Assembly: GCF_018603905.1 (NCBI RefSeq)
Contig: NZ_JAHFZZ010000008.1
Location: 124,001 to 188,000, forward strand
Length of the DNA: 64,000 nt
Reading direction: 5' to 3'
From: Nonomuraea sp. NEAU-A123
GTDB taxonomy: Bacteria; Actinomycetota; Actinomycetes; Streptosporangiales; Streptosporangiaceae
Under the pieces are notes generated by a model. It did no database searches. It saw only the letters and a list, made by a program, of their open reading frames with translations, and was not told the DNA's origin. Below are positions 44,308 through 52,351 of the stretch, piece after piece; position 1 is the first letter of the stretch; every line of letters begins with the position of its first letter. Both the position numbers and the translations under genes were made by a program.

Positions 44308-44337
44308 GACTGAGGTCTACACGTGTCACCTTCAGTC
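44308..44337. promoter_or_regulatory. Candidate operator of the nucleoside ABC operon
   Basis: GACTGA (44308-44313) and TCAGTC (44332-44337) are perfect arms around a central ACACGTGT palindrome (44319-44326), and both dyads share the same centre. It lies just upstream of the binding-protein start. A LacI dimer from the gene at 39460 is the likely binder, though not shown. Confidence 0.6.
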
Positions 44338-44422
44338 GGGCCAGAATGCCATCAAGCGCCGCGAAGAACAAGCCCCAGGTCAGACGGGCCTTACGTCATT
44401 TACCCGCGAACCGGTCGTGCCG

Positions 44423-44887
44423 CTACTGCGCCAGCCGGGCGGGGAACCCGCCGGTCGCGATCGGGCTCCAGCGGTCGATGCGCAGGCGGATGAGGGACTT
44501 CCCCTGCCGCCGCATGGCCGCGCGATATTCCTCCCAATCGGGATGCTCGCCCGAGATGCACCGGTAGTACTCCACGAGCGAGTCGAGCGCCTCGGGCATG
44601 TCCAGCACTTCGGCACGTCCGTCGACCTGGACGTACGGGCCGTTCCAGTCGTCGGACAGCACGCAGATCGACGCCCGCTCGTCGCGGCGGGCGTTGCGCG
44701 TCTTGGCCCGATCGGGATAGGTGGACACCACGATCCGGCCGCCCTCGTCGACCCCGCAGGAGACCGGCGAGAGCTGGGGCCGCCCGTCGGCACGGGTGGT
44801 CGACAGCAGACCGTGATGCCTGGGACGGAGGAAATCCAGGAGTTCGGGCAGTTCGACACGGCGGGCGGTCGCGACACTCGGAGCCAT
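44423..44887 (-). CDS. PPOX-class (probably F420-dependent) oxidoreductase
   Basis: The 154-residue split-barrel protein has FLRPRHHGLLSTTRADGRPQLSPVSCGVDEGGRIVVST and DRAKTRNARRDERASICVL, the cofactor-binding part of PPOX/FDOR-B proteins of the Rv1155/Rv2991 type, and ends RIDRWSPIATGG. In actinomycetes these use F420 or flavin to reduce small molecules. ATG 44887 has AAAGG eight bases upstream; an in-frame start at 44923 is less supported. It is divergent from an ArsR-type gene. Confidence 0.88.
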   Translation of the reverse strand: MAPSVATARRVELPELLDFLRPRHHGLLSTTRADGRPQLSPVSCGVDEGGRIVVSTYPDRAKTRNARRDERASICVLSDDWNGPYVQVDGRAEVLDMPEALDSLVEYYRCISGEHPDWEEYRAAMRRQGKSLIRLRIDRWSPIATGGFPARLAQ

Positions 44888-45003
44888 CTCACGTACCTTT
44901 CCGCGCCGGGCCAGCGGCGGCATCCGGCGTCAAGGCTCCGATCCTTTCACCTGCCACAGCCCCGGCAGACGTCGGGATGAACCTATACTCGTCTCGACGG
45001 CCC

Positions 45004-45345
45004 ATGACAACACACACCAAATCCTCACCGGACGCCTCCGCGCAGCTACTTGACGTGTTCAAGGCGCTGGCCAATCCCGTGCGGCTTCAGGTGCTCCAGT
45101 GGCTGCGCGATCCCGACCTCCATTTCCCGCCGGACCAGGCGATCGCGGACCAGCATGAGGTCGGCGTGTGCGTGAGCCACATTCAGGCCAAGACCGGGCT
45201 CGCGCAGTCGACCGTCTCCGCCTACATGGCCTCGCTGCAGCGTGCCGGGCTGGTCCGCTCCACTCGCGTGGGGAAGTGGACGCACTACCGGCGCGACGAG
45301 GAACGCATCGCCCAGCTCGTCGACGTGCTCGGCCGCTCGCTCTAG
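45004..45345 (+). CDS. ArsR family winged-helix regulator
   Basis: The 113-residue protein has an ArsR helix-turn-helix (LLDVFKALANPVRLQVLQWLRD ... KTGLAQSTVSAYMASLQRAGLVRSTRVGKWTHYRRDE). No metal-site cysteine pair is evident apart from one in VGVCVSH, so it may sense something other than metal. ATG 45004 was preferred to 44977 because a TATACT -10-like box (44984-44989) would leave a short leader. It precedes an LLM oxidoreductase gene by 92 bases, the likely target. Confidence 0.88.
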   Translation: MTTHTKSSPDASAQLLDVFKALANPVRLQVLQWLRDPDLHFPPDQAIADQHEVGVCVSHIQAKTGLAQSTVSAYMASLQRAGLVRSTRVGKWTHYRRDEERIAQLVDVLGRSL

Positions 45346-45437
45346 CGTTCGCTACGCGGTACTTCGAGCCTCGCATTTGTTCTCATATCGACTTTCTGCG
45401 ATACTTCGATTCGTACCGATCGAGGCGAGGAGGAGCC

Positions 45438-46331
45438 ATGGGCGCGATCGAGGGCATGGATGTGGGGCGCTTCGGGGTCTGGACGTTCGACTTCGAAGAC
45501 CAGCCGGCGAGCATGATGCGAGAGTCCATCCAGGAGCTCGAGGAGCTCGGCTGGCCGGCGTTCTGGATCCCGGAGCGGGACGGGCGCGAGGCGATGACGC
45601 ACGCCGGGTTCCTGCTGGCCAGCACCGAGCGCATCAACGTCATCAACGGCATCGCGCGGATCTGGTCCCGCGAGCCACGATGGACCCAGGGCGCGGCGCT
45701 GCTCCTGGCCGACGCCTATCCGAATCGCCACCTGCTCGGACTCGGCTTCGGGGGCGGGCAGCCCGGGGCCAAGCCGCTTCAGGCGATGAGCGACTACCTG
45801 GACGAGATGGACGCGGCGACGAGCGCCAACCCTCTGCCGAAGGCGCCGATGCGACGCCTGCTGGCCGCGTACGGACCGAAGATGCTCGAGCTGGCCCGCG
45901 ATCGGTCCGAAGGCGCTCATACCTACCACGTGACGGTGGGGCACACCGCGCAGGCGCGGGAGGTGCTGGGCGACGGCCCGTTCCTCGGCGTCGAGCACGC
46001 GGTGCTCTTCGAGACCGACCCGGGCAAGGCGCGTGAGATCGCCCGCGAGCATCTGCACGTGTACTTCACGACGAAGTACAACATCGCCAAGTTCCTTCGC
46101 CTGGGCTACACCGAAGCGGACATCGACGGCGGCCGGGGCAGCGACCGGCTCGTCGACGACCTGGTGTTCTGGGGCGACCTCGACACGATCGTCCGCAAGC
46201 TGCACGACCACCTCGAGGCCGGCGCCGACCACGTCGGCATCCAGGTGCTCGGCATCCAGCCCGGCCAGTCGGCCATGCCGCGATGGCGGCAGCTCGCCGA
46301 GGCGCTGCTCCCCCAGCGAGCCGCCGAGTAG
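45438..46331 (+). CDS. LLM-class F420-dependent oxidoreductase (TIGR03620-like)
   Basis: The 297-residue protein is a luciferase-like monooxygenase fold of the TIGR03620 type: RFGVWTFDFEDQPASMMRESIQELEELGWPAFWIPE near the start, HLLGLGFGGGQPGAKPL, and AYGPKMLELARDRSEGAHTYHV in the middle. These enzymes use F420, a cofactor of actinomycetes. GAGGAGGAG directly upstream supports ATG 45438. The ArsR gene before it is the probable regulator. Substrate unknown. Confidence 0.9.
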   Translation: MGAIEGMDVGRFGVWTFDFEDQPASMMRESIQELEELGWPAFWIPERDGREAMTHAGFLLASTERINVINGIARIWSREPRWTQGAALLLADAYPNRHLLGLGFGGGQPGAKPLQAMSDYLDEMDAATSANPLPKAPMRRLLAAYGPKMLELARDRSEGAHTYHVTVGHTAQAREVLGDGPFLGVEHAVLFETDPGKAREIAREHLHVYFTTKYNIAKFLRLGYTEADIDGGRGSDRLVDDLVFWGDLDTIVRKLHDHLEAGADHVGIQVLGIQPGQSAMPRWRQLAEALLPQRAAE

Positions 46332-46363
46332 GCCCGGCGAACAGTCCCGATATCGTGGGCCAC

Positions 46364-46837
46364 GTGGACATCATCGAGGCCCCTCGGCTCGTCCTGCTCC
46401 CCCTTGCGGTCGAGCACGCGGACGAGATGGCCGTCGTGCTCTCCGATCCCGCCCTGCACACTTTCATCGGTGGTACGCCCGCGACCGTGTACGAGCTGCG
46501 CAATCGCTACGAGCGCCTGGTCGCCGGGCCGCCCGGCTGGCGCAACTGGGTGATCCGGCTGCGCGAGGACGACTGTCTGGTGGGGTACGTCCAGGCCACG
46601 ATCGACGGCCGCAGCGCCGAGATCGCCTGGGTGATCGGCACCCCCTGGCAGGGCCGCGGCCTGGCCAGTGAGGCCGCCAAGGCGCTGGTCGGATGGATCG
46701 TGGACCAGGAGATCGACACGATCGTCGCGCACATCCACCCCGATCACGCCGCCTCGGCCGCCGTCGCCGCCTCCGCCGGACTGCACCCCACCGACCAGTG
46801 GCAGGCCGGCGAGATGCGGTGGGAGACACGGATATGA
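46364..46837 (+). CDS. GNAT family N-acetyltransferase
   Basis: The 157-residue protein fits the RimJ/RimL-like GNAT fold, with the acetyl-CoA loop IGTPWQGRGLASEAAKALVGWI and LVGYVQATIDGRSAEIAWV strands. GTG 46364 is chosen; GTG 46355 is also possible and no ribosome site is clear. It would transfer an acetyl group to a small molecule or protein N-terminus. Its stop overlaps the next start (ATGA), coupling it to the phosphoesterase gene. Confidence 0.88.
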   Translation: MDIIEAPRLVLLPLAVEHADEMAVVLSDPALHTFIGGTPATVYELRNRYERLVAGPPGWRNWVIRLREDDCLVGYVQATIDGRSAEIAWVIGTPWQGRGLASEAAKALVGWIVDQEIDTIVAHIHPDHAASAAVAASAGLHPTDQWQAGEMRWETRI

Positions 46838-47316
46838 GGGCGGCGGTGCTGTCCGACACCCATGCCCCGCGGCACTGGAAGTCGTGCCCGGACCGGGTGG
46901 CCGCCCAGCTGCGGGGAGCCGATGTCATCCTGCACGCGGGCGATGTCTGCATCGGCGAGGTGCTCGCCGAGCTGGCGGCGTACGCACCGGTTCACGCGGT
47001 GAAAGGGAACAACGACGGACCGGACGTGGACGCGCCCGAGACGCTGGAGCTGGAGCTCGCGGGGCTCCGGGTGGCGATGATCCACGACAGCGGGCCGGCC
47101 AAGGGGCGCTGGGACCGGATGCGGCGGCGCTTCCCGGACGCCGACCTCGTGGTGTTCGGTCACTCGCACATCCCGCTCGACCATCACGAGGACGGGCTGC
47201 GGATCTTCAACCCCGGCTCCCCCACCGACCGCCGCCGCCAACCTCACGGAACGATCGGGCTGCTCGTGATCGAGGAGGGCCACCTGCTCTCGTCGGAGAT
47301 CGTCCCCGTCACCTGA
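46834..47316 (+). CDS. YfcE/MJ0936-type metallophosphoesterase
   Basis: The 160-residue protein has all motifs of small calcineurin-like phosphoesterases: LSDTHAP, HAGDVC, GNNDGP, GHSHIPL and NPGSPTDRR, which ligate two metal ions. Such enzymes hydrolyse phosphodiesters, with 2',3'-cAMP or model substrates reported for relatives. ATG 46834 overlaps the GNAT stop by ATGA. The physiological substrate is unknown. Confidence 0.93.
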   Translation: MRAAVLSDTHAPRHWKSCPDRVAAQLRGADVILHAGDVCIGEVLAELAAYAPVHAVKGNNDGPDVDAPETLELELAGLRVAMIHDSGPAKGRWDRMRRRFPDADLVVFGHSHIPLDHHEDGLRIFNPGSPTDRRRQPHGTIGLLVIEEGHLLSSEIVPVT

Positions 47317-47348
47317 CGGCGCCGCCCGATCGGGGTAAGACTGCTGGT

Positions 47349-47885
47349 ATGGCCCATTCGCATGACGCCCATTCGCATGGCGCGGACGCGCTCTGTGACG
47401 TCGCCCATGGCGGGGCGGCGGCCGGAGGCGGTGATCGCACGCTCGTCGCCGTGTTCGCCTCACCTGTCGCCGACTATCTGCTGCGCTACGGCGCCGACCT
47501 GGGATTCCGGGTGATCCTCTTCGAGCCAGAGCCGAACCGGAGCACGGCGCCGATGGGGTTCGAGGTCGTCACCGCGCCCCCGGCTGACCTGGACGGCACC
47601 GCGGACATCGTGCTCACCGACCACCACCGCCCGGAGCTCGCCGCCGTGCTGCACGAGCTGCTCGCGCACAAGTGCCGGTGGATAGGGGTGATGGGCAGCC
47701 CGCGCCATCCGGCGCCGTATCTCCAGGCGCTGGCCGAGCTCGGCGCGCGGGAGGAGGACATCGCCCGGGTGCACCGGCCGATCGGGCTCAACATCGGCTC
47801 GCGCACGCCACCGGAGATCGCCATCGCCACCCTGGCCGGCCTGCTCGCCGACCGCAACGGACGACCGGGCGGCTTCACCTTCTGA
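47349..47885 (+). CDS. XdhC-type Rossmann-domain protein
   Basis: The 178-residue protein is the C-terminal Rossmann domain of XdhC/CoxI proteins (IVLTDHHRPELAAVLHELLAHKCRWIGVMGS; RVHRPIGLNIGSRTPPEIAIATLAGLLA) without the N-terminal XdhC domain. The first 25 residues are His-rich (MAHSHDAHSHGADALCDVAHGG) and might bind a metal. XdhC proteins insert sulfurated molybdenum cofactor into hydroxylases. No molybdoenzyme gene is in the window. A terminator hairpin overlaps its stop codon. Confidence 0.83.
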   Translation: MAHSHDAHSHGADALCDVAHGGAAAGGGDRTLVAVFASPVADYLLRYGADLGFRVILFEPEPNRSTAPMGFEVVTAPPADLDGTADIVLTDHHRPELAAVLHELLAHKCRWIGVMGSPRHPAPYLQALAELGAREEDIARVHRPIGLNIGSRTPPEIAIATLAGLLADRNGRPGGFTF

Positions 47886-47893
47886 AGCCGCCC
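47867..47893 (+). terminator. Terminator overlapping XdhC-type stop codon
   Basis: GGGCGGCTTCA and TGAAGCCGCCC form a perfect 11-bp stem with a CCTTC loop. The TGA stop is in the right arm. It sits between convergent genes and may serve both. Confidence 0.7.
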
Positions 47894-47909
47894 CGCCGCA
47901 GTGCCTCAA

Positions 47910-48152
47910 TCAGCAGGGGGTCTCTTGGAAGTCGAGGTATATCGTCTTGCTGCCCCAGCCGGAACCGGCGCCTTCACAGGACACGTACCTGACGCCCACC
48001 ACCGTGGTGCGGGTTTCGTCGGAGTAGTACGTGCTGACGCAGCTGTATCCGAGCTGGCAGACCCGGGCGAAAGCGGGAGCACTTGTGAGGGTTGTGATGG
48101 CGACGAGGTAGCCGAGGGCGAGGAGTACGGCCAGCAGTGCGCGGCGAATCAT
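47910..48152 (-). CDS. DUF6289 secreted peptide
   Basis: The 80-residue protein has a signal peptide (RALLAVLLALGYLVAITTL, cleavage near AFA-R). The mature domain is RVCQLGYSCVSTYYSDETRTTVVGVRYVSC ... WGSKTIYLDFQETPC, matching actinobacterial DUF6289, with four cysteines likely in two disulphides. GGAAGGA precedes the ATG. The role of the family is not known. Confidence 0.85.
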   Translation of the reverse strand: MIRRALLAVLLALGYLVAITTLTSAPAFARVCQLGYSCVSTYYSDETRTTVVGVRYVSCEGAGSGWGSKTIYLDFQETPC

Positions 48153-48266
48153 GAAGATCCTTCCCGATCGAGGGAGCGATACTGCTCCCGATGATCGATC
48201 ACCGGCATCGGAAGCTCAATACGCGTTTGGGATCTTGGCCGCATCCGGCCGCTCACCGACAATGAT

Positions 48267-48280
48267 GGGACTTTCGCCCC
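48267..48280 (+). promoter_or_regulatory. DevR/DosR-box-like site
   Basis: GGGACTTTCGCCCC matches the 14-base DosR core (GGGACTTTAGTCCC type) at 12 positions, 38 bases upstream of the PPOX-fold gene. Family knowledge is from mycobacteria; binding is inferred. Confidence 0.6.
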
Positions 48281-48317
48281 TAATCATGAGTAGATCCGAT
48301 AAGAGACCCTAAACAGC

Positions 48318-48767
48318 ATGCAATTGGACTCGTCCGGCCTGGTGGTGCTCTCCCGTGAGGAGTGTCTCCATCTGCTGGCCTCGACCGCGATCGGGCGGAT
48401 CGTCTTCACCGACCGCGCTCTGCCCGCCGTGCAACCGGTCAACTTCTGTCTCGACGGCGAGAGCATCGTCATCCGTACCGCGATCGGCTCGAAGCTGGCC
48501 GCCGCCACCCGGCAGGCCGTGGTGGCGTTCGAGGCCGACGAGTTCGATCCGGAGCTGCGCACGGGGTGGTCGGTGACGACCGTGGGACACGCGCGGGCCG
48601 TACGTGATCCCGCCGAGCTGGCGCGGCTGGCCGCGCTGCCGCTCCAGCCCTGGGCTGCGGGGAGCAGAGACCACTACATCGTGGTGGACGCGGAGCAGAT
48701 CTCGGGGCGCCGGATCACAGAGGGACCCGCCAGCACAGCCGCGCCCCGCCGGGATCCGGAGAGGTGA
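48318..48767 (+). CDS. PPOX-fold flavin-binding protein (Rv0080-like)
   Basis: The 149-residue split-barrel protein (LSREECLHLLASTAIGRIVFTDRALPAVQPVNFCLDGESIVIRT) resembles the pyridoxamine-oxidase-like proteins of actinobacterial dormancy regulons such as M. tuberculosis Rv0080. No ribosome site is seen, so leaderless translation is possible. A DosR-like box lies 38 bases upstream. The last 53 bases overlap the end of the convergent DevS-like kinase gene. The reaction is unknown; flavin or F420 binding is expected. Confidence 0.85.
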   Translation: MQLDSSGLVVLSREECLHLLASTAIGRIVFTDRALPAVQPVNFCLDGESIVIRTAIGSKLAAATRQAVVAFEADEFDPELRTGWSVTTVGHARAVRDPAELARLAALPLQPWAAGSRDHYIVVDAEQISGRRITEGPASTAAPRRDPER

Positions 48768-50397
48768 TCTCCAGGGCCCCGCCCAGACCGGTGGCGCGGT
48801 CTTCGAGATTGCGCAGCCCGCTGCGCCTGCCGTCGGCGGGCAGGCCGACGCCGTTGTCCTGAACGATGAGCGTGAGCTGGTCGTCCGCGACCTCCACCGC
48901 CACGTCGGCCCTGGACGCCTTGGCGTGACGCACCACGTTGGACAGCGCTTCGCGCAGCACGGCGAGCAGGTGCTCGGCCACCGCGTCCGGAACCTGGTTG
49001 TCGAGCGGGCCCTCCATCCGCAGCCCCGGCATGAACCCCAGATGGCCGCGGGCGGCTTCGACCAGGCCGACGATCTGCGCGCGCAGGCTCGGGTCGGTGT
49101 TCTCGCGCGGGCTCTGCAGCGCGAAGATGGTCGAGCGGATCTGGCGGATGGTCTCGTCGAGCTCGTCGATGGCGTGCTGTACGCGGCCGGCCGCCTCCGG
49201 GCGTTCCACCAGTTTGACCGTGCTCATCAGCGTCAGCGCGGTGGCGAACAGCCGTTGGATGACCACGTCGTGCAGGTCCTTGGCGATCCGGTCGCGGTCT
49301 TCCAGCATGTTGAGGCGTTCGGCGTCCTTGCGGGCCTCGGCCAGTGCCAGCGCGATCGCGGCCTGCCCGGCGAACGACTCCAGCATCCGCAGGTCGGCCG
49401 CGGTGAACGGCATCCGCCCCGAGCGCTTGGCCAGGGCCAGCACGCCGCGTACGGCCCGGCCCGCGCCCAGCGGCAGCAGCAGCTCCGGACCGAACCCGAG
49501 GCGGCGCAGCGGCGAATCGGCGTCCAGCAGGTCGTCCTGGCTGAGCGGCTCGCCCTGGGTGAACACCCGGCCGGCCGCGCTGGCGCCGAGGTCGAAGGTG
49601 ATGCCGGCCACCTCGTCGGCCAGCTCGCCGTCCACGATCTCCGCCGTCAGGACGCCGTCGAGCGGCAGCAGGACCTTGACCAGGTCGGCTCCGGTCATCG
49701 CCCTGGCCCGCTGGGCCATCATGGTGAGCACCTCGCGCGGGTCGGCGCCGGACAGCAGGCTGGTGGTGACCTCCGAAGAGGCCTGGAGCCAGGTCTCGCG
49801 CCGCCGGGTCTCCTCATACAGGCGGGCGTTCTCCACGGCGACGCCGGCGGCGGCGGCCAGCGCGATGACAATGGCCTCGTCCTCCTCGTCGAACTCCGCC
49901 CCGCCGCGCTTCTCGGTCAGGTAGAGGTTGCCGAAGACCACATCACGCACCCGGATCGGGACACCCAGGAAACTGCCCATCGGCGGATGCCCCGGCGGGA
50001 ACCCGTAGGACTCGGGATGGTCGGAGATCCGCACCAGCCGCAGCGGCCGGGCGTCCTTGATCAGCAGCCCGAGCAGGCCCAGCCCGTGCGGCCAGTGCTC
50101 GATGCGGGCGATCTCCTCTTCGCTGAGCCCGACCGGGATGAACTGGACGAGCGTGCTCTCCTGCCCGACCACGCCCAACGCGCCGTAGCTCGCGTCCACC
50201 AGCTTGGTGGCGGTCTCCACGATCCGGCGCAGCACCGTCTCCAGGTCCAGGTCGCTGCCGACCGACACGACGGCTTCGAGCAGCGCGTGGACCCGGTCGC
50301 GGGTGGCCAGCACGGCGTTCAGCCGGACCTGCAGCTCCGCCAGCAGTTCGTCCAGGCGCATGCCCGGCATCAGCGGGTGCGACCCCATGTCCGTCAT
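48715..50397 (-). CDS. DevS/DosS-like GAF sensor histidine kinase
   Basis: The 560-residue cytoplasmic kinase has GAF-A (about 55-195), GAF-B (about 215-355), a HisKA_3 dimerisation domain with phospho-accepting His376 (RDRIAKDLHDVVIQRLF) and a HATPase domain (LREALSNVVRHAKAS, VQDNGVGLP). GAF-A keeps HPPMGSFLGVPIRVRDVVFGNLYLTEK; His137 falls where DosS carries its haem-ligating histidine, by recalled alignment. It probably senses oxygen, NO, CO or redox and phosphorylates a DevR-type regulator, which is not in the window. ATG 50397 was preferred to 50433 because a DosR-like site overlaps the latter. Confidence 0.92.
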   Translation of the reverse strand: MTDMGSHPLMPGMRLDELLAELQVRLNAVLATRDRVHALLEAVVSVGSDLDLETVLRRIVETATKLVDASYGALGVVGQESTLVQFIPVGLSEEEIARIEHWPHGLGLLGLLIKDARPLRLVRISDHPESYGFPPGHPPMGSFLGVPIRVRDVVFGNLYLTEKRGGAEFDEEDEAIVIALAAAAGVAVENARLYEETRRRETWLQASSEVTTSLLSGADPREVLTMMAQRARAMTGADLVKVLLPLDGVLTAEIVDGELADEVAGITFDLGASAAGRVFTQGEPLSQDDLLDADSPLRRLGFGPELLLPLGAGRAVRGVLALAKRSGRMPFTAADLRMLESFAGQAAIALALAEARKDAERLNMLEDRDRIAKDLHDVVIQRLFATALTLMSTVKLVERPEAAGRVQHAIDELDETIRQIRSTIFALQSPRENTDPSLRAQIVGLVEAARGHLGFMPGLRMEGPLDNQVPDAVAEHLLAVLREALSNVVRHAKASRADVAVEVADDQLTLIVQDNGVGLPADGRRSGLRNLEDRATGLGGALEITSPDPGGARLCWRVPL

Positions 50398-50422
50398 AAG
50401 GGCAGTTTCGCACCCCACCAGC

Positions 50423-50436
50423 GGGACGCACATCCC
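50423..50436 (-). promoter_or_regulatory. Weak DevR/DosR-box-like site
   Basis: GGGACGCACATCCC keeps both half-sites (GGGAC and TCCC) of the DosR core at correct spacing, 25 bases upstream of the DevS-like start. The central bases do not match, so this is tentative. Confidence 0.35.
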
Positions 50437-50443
50437 CCGTCGA

Positions 50444-51427
50444 TCACTCGGCCACTTCGGACAGGGGCCGGCGGATCGCGGCGGTCTGGTCGAAGGTGAT
50501 CCCGAACCGCATGATCATCTGTGGCTGCTCGCCGGAGCAGAGCGACTCCCGCAGGAACGCCCGCAAATGGGGCATCTCCAGCGCCTGGGTGTGGAAGGCG
50601 GCGCTGACGCCGTGAGCGGAGGCGTGCAGCAGGACGCGCTGCAGCGCCTGGCCGGTGGCGATCCACTCCTCGCGGGTGTCACCGGGGGTGGTGAGCAGGG
50701 CCACGACACCGGCCGTGCTCGACGCGCCCTGGTCGGCCTGGCTGCCCCAGTCGTGCCGCCAGGAGTAGTCACGCTGCGGGAAGTCCGGGTCGGTCCGTAC
50801 CGCCTCGCGCGGGTAGCCCTCGGCGGGCACGCCGTCGGTGCGGCTGCTGCCCGGCGGGCGGGCCCAGCGGATCACCTCCAGGCTGAACAGCCTGTCCTGG
50901 GCCTGTACGCCCTGCGCAGCCTGGGTGAGCGCGGCGATGACCCGCACGGCGTCCGGGGACATGACCGGCGTGAGCCTGGCCTGCTCCATCGATGCCTCTT
51001 TGACCAACTGCTCGACCAGTTGCCGGGGAACGGGCAGGCTGGTGAAGCCCGCGCGGTGCGTACGGCGCCGCTCGATCTCGCCCCTGAGCAGCCGGGTGTG
51101 CTCATCGGCCTCGATCGTTGCGCCGATTCGCACCGTGGCCAGCAGCGACGGGCGGTCGGGATCGGGCAGGACCCGGACCACGGGCTCGTACCCCTCGCCG
51201 GCCAGAGCCGTACGCATGGTGAACAGCGCCGCGCCGCAGCTGATCAGCAGTTGCCTGCCCTCTATGTCGCTGATGCGCAGTTTCCGGTCGGCGTCGGCCC
51301 GCAGGCTGATCTCCTCGCCGGAGACGGCGAAGGACCACGGCTGGGTGTTGTGCACGGACGGTGCCCAGCGGGCGGCCTCCAAGGCCGACTCGATGGCCCG
51401 CGCCCGCGTTGCCGTACGAGTGCTCAT
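50444..51427 (-). CDS. Acg-type nitroreductase-fold flavoprotein
   Basis: The 327-residue protein has the Acg-family opening RARAIESALEAARWAPSVHNTQPWSF (FMN site near 22-31) and two nitroreductase half-domains. Members (M. tuberculosis Acg, Rv3127, Rv3131) belong to the DosR dormancy regulon and bind FMN, possibly as a flavin store rather than as reductases. A GGAGG site precedes ATG 51427, and a DosR-like box lies 56 bases upstream. It is transcribed toward the DevS-like gene, 46 bases from its start. Confidence 0.9.
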   Translation of the reverse strand: MSTRTATRARAIESALEAARWAPSVHNTQPWSFAVSGEEISLRADADRKLRISDIEGRQLLISCGAALFTMRTALAGEGYEPVVRVLPDPDRPSLLATVRIGATIEADEHTRLLRGEIERRRTHRAGFTSLPVPRQLVEQLVKEASMEQARLTPVMSPDAVRVIAALTQAAQGVQAQDRLFSLEVIRWARPPGSSRTDGVPAEGYPREAVRTDPDFPQRDYSWRHDWGSQADQGASSTAGVVALLTTPGDTREEWIATGQALQRVLLHASAHGVSAAFHTQALEMPHLRAFLRESLCSGEQPQMIMRFGITFDQTAAIRRPLSEVAE

Positions 51428-51483
51428 GACTCCACCTCCAGAGGTGCTGAACCCAGCCCATCACCGACCGGAGGCGGCGGTAA

Positions 51484-51497
51484 GGGCCGAAGGTCCC
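51484..51497 (-). promoter_or_regulatory. DevR/DosR-box-like site before Acg gene
   Basis: On the minus strand this reads GGGACCTTCGGCCC, matching the DosR core at 11 of 14 positions, 56 bases upstream of the Acg-type start. It is the best sited of three such motifs in this cluster. Confidence 0.65.
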
Positions 51498-51530
51498 ACC
51501 TGTTTAGAGGCGGTCGTCCCGCCTGCGGGA

Positions 51531-52328
51531 TCAGTGCCCGGCGAGCTTCGCCGCCGCGTCGGGCACGTGCGTCTCCAACCTGGGCGGCCGGCGGTAGCCG
51601 GTCGCGGGAGGCCGGGCCGGGATCTTCAGCGGGATCCGCCGGACCTCCTGGTAGGGGATGCTCGACAGCAGGTGGGAGATCATGTTGATCCTGGCCCGCC
51701 GCTTGTCCTCGCTCTCCACGTCATACCAGGGCGCCTCAGGGATGTGGGTGTGGATCAGCATCTGGTCCTTGGCCCGGGAGTACTCCTCCCACCGCGTGAT
51801 CGACTCCAGGTCCATCTCCGACAGCTTCCACTGCCGCATCGGGTCCCCGAGCCGGGCGTGGAAGCGCCGCTCCTGCTCGTCGTCACTCACCGAGAACCAG
51901 TATTTGCGCAGCAGGATCCCGTCCTCCACCAGCAGCCGCTCGAAGATCGGGCACTGGTGGAGGAAGCGGGTGTACTCCTCCTGGGTGCAGAAGCCCATCA
52001 CCTGCTCGACCCCGGCCCGGTTGTACCAGCTCCGGTCGAAGAACACGATCTGTCCTGCGGCGGGCAGATGCTGGATGTACCGCTGGAAGTACCACTGGCT
52101 GCGTTCCCGCTCGGTGGGGGCCGGCAGCGCGACGATCCTGGCCACGCGTGGGTTGAGGTATTCCGACACCCGTTTGATCGTGCTGCCCTTCCCGGCGGCG
52201 TCGCGGCCCTCGAAGATCACCACCACCCGCCGGCCCTCGGTCCGCACCCACTCCTGCAGCTTCACCAGCTCTCCCTGCAGGCGGAAGAGCTCCTTCTCGT
52301 ACAGCTTGCGGCTCAGCTTCTTGGCCAT
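51531..52328 (-). CDS. ppk2: Polyphosphate kinase 2 (PPK2 family)
   Basis: The 265-residue protein has Walker A FEGRDAAGKGSTIK (39-52), Walker B FFDRSWYNRAG (96-106) and the lid segment ERRFHARLGDPMRQWKLSEMD of one-domain PPK2 enzymes. These transfer phosphate between polyphosphate and nucleoside diphosphates or monophosphates. ATG 52328 has GAAGGA eight bases upstream; 52337 is an alternative. It lies 23 bases after the GH4 gene, so read-through from the glycan operon is likely, and 103 bases before the Acg-type gene. PPK2 may serve ATP/GTP balance in dormancy. Confidence 0.93.
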   Translation of the reverse strand: MAKKLSRKLYEKELFRLQGELVKLQEWVRTEGRRVVVIFEGRDAAGKGSTIKRVSEYLNPRVARIVALPAPTERERSQWYFQRYIQHLPAAGQIVFFDRSWYNRAGVEQVMGFCTQEEYTRFLHQCPIFERLLVEDGILLRKYWFSVSDDEQERRFHARLGDPMRQWKLSEMDLESITRWEEYSRAKDQMLIHTHIPEAPWYDVESEDKRRARINMISHLLSSIPYQEVRRIPLKIPARPPATGYRRPPRLETHVPDAAAKLAGH

Positions 52329-52351
52329 GCGGCCCATCCTTCCCGGCGCCT

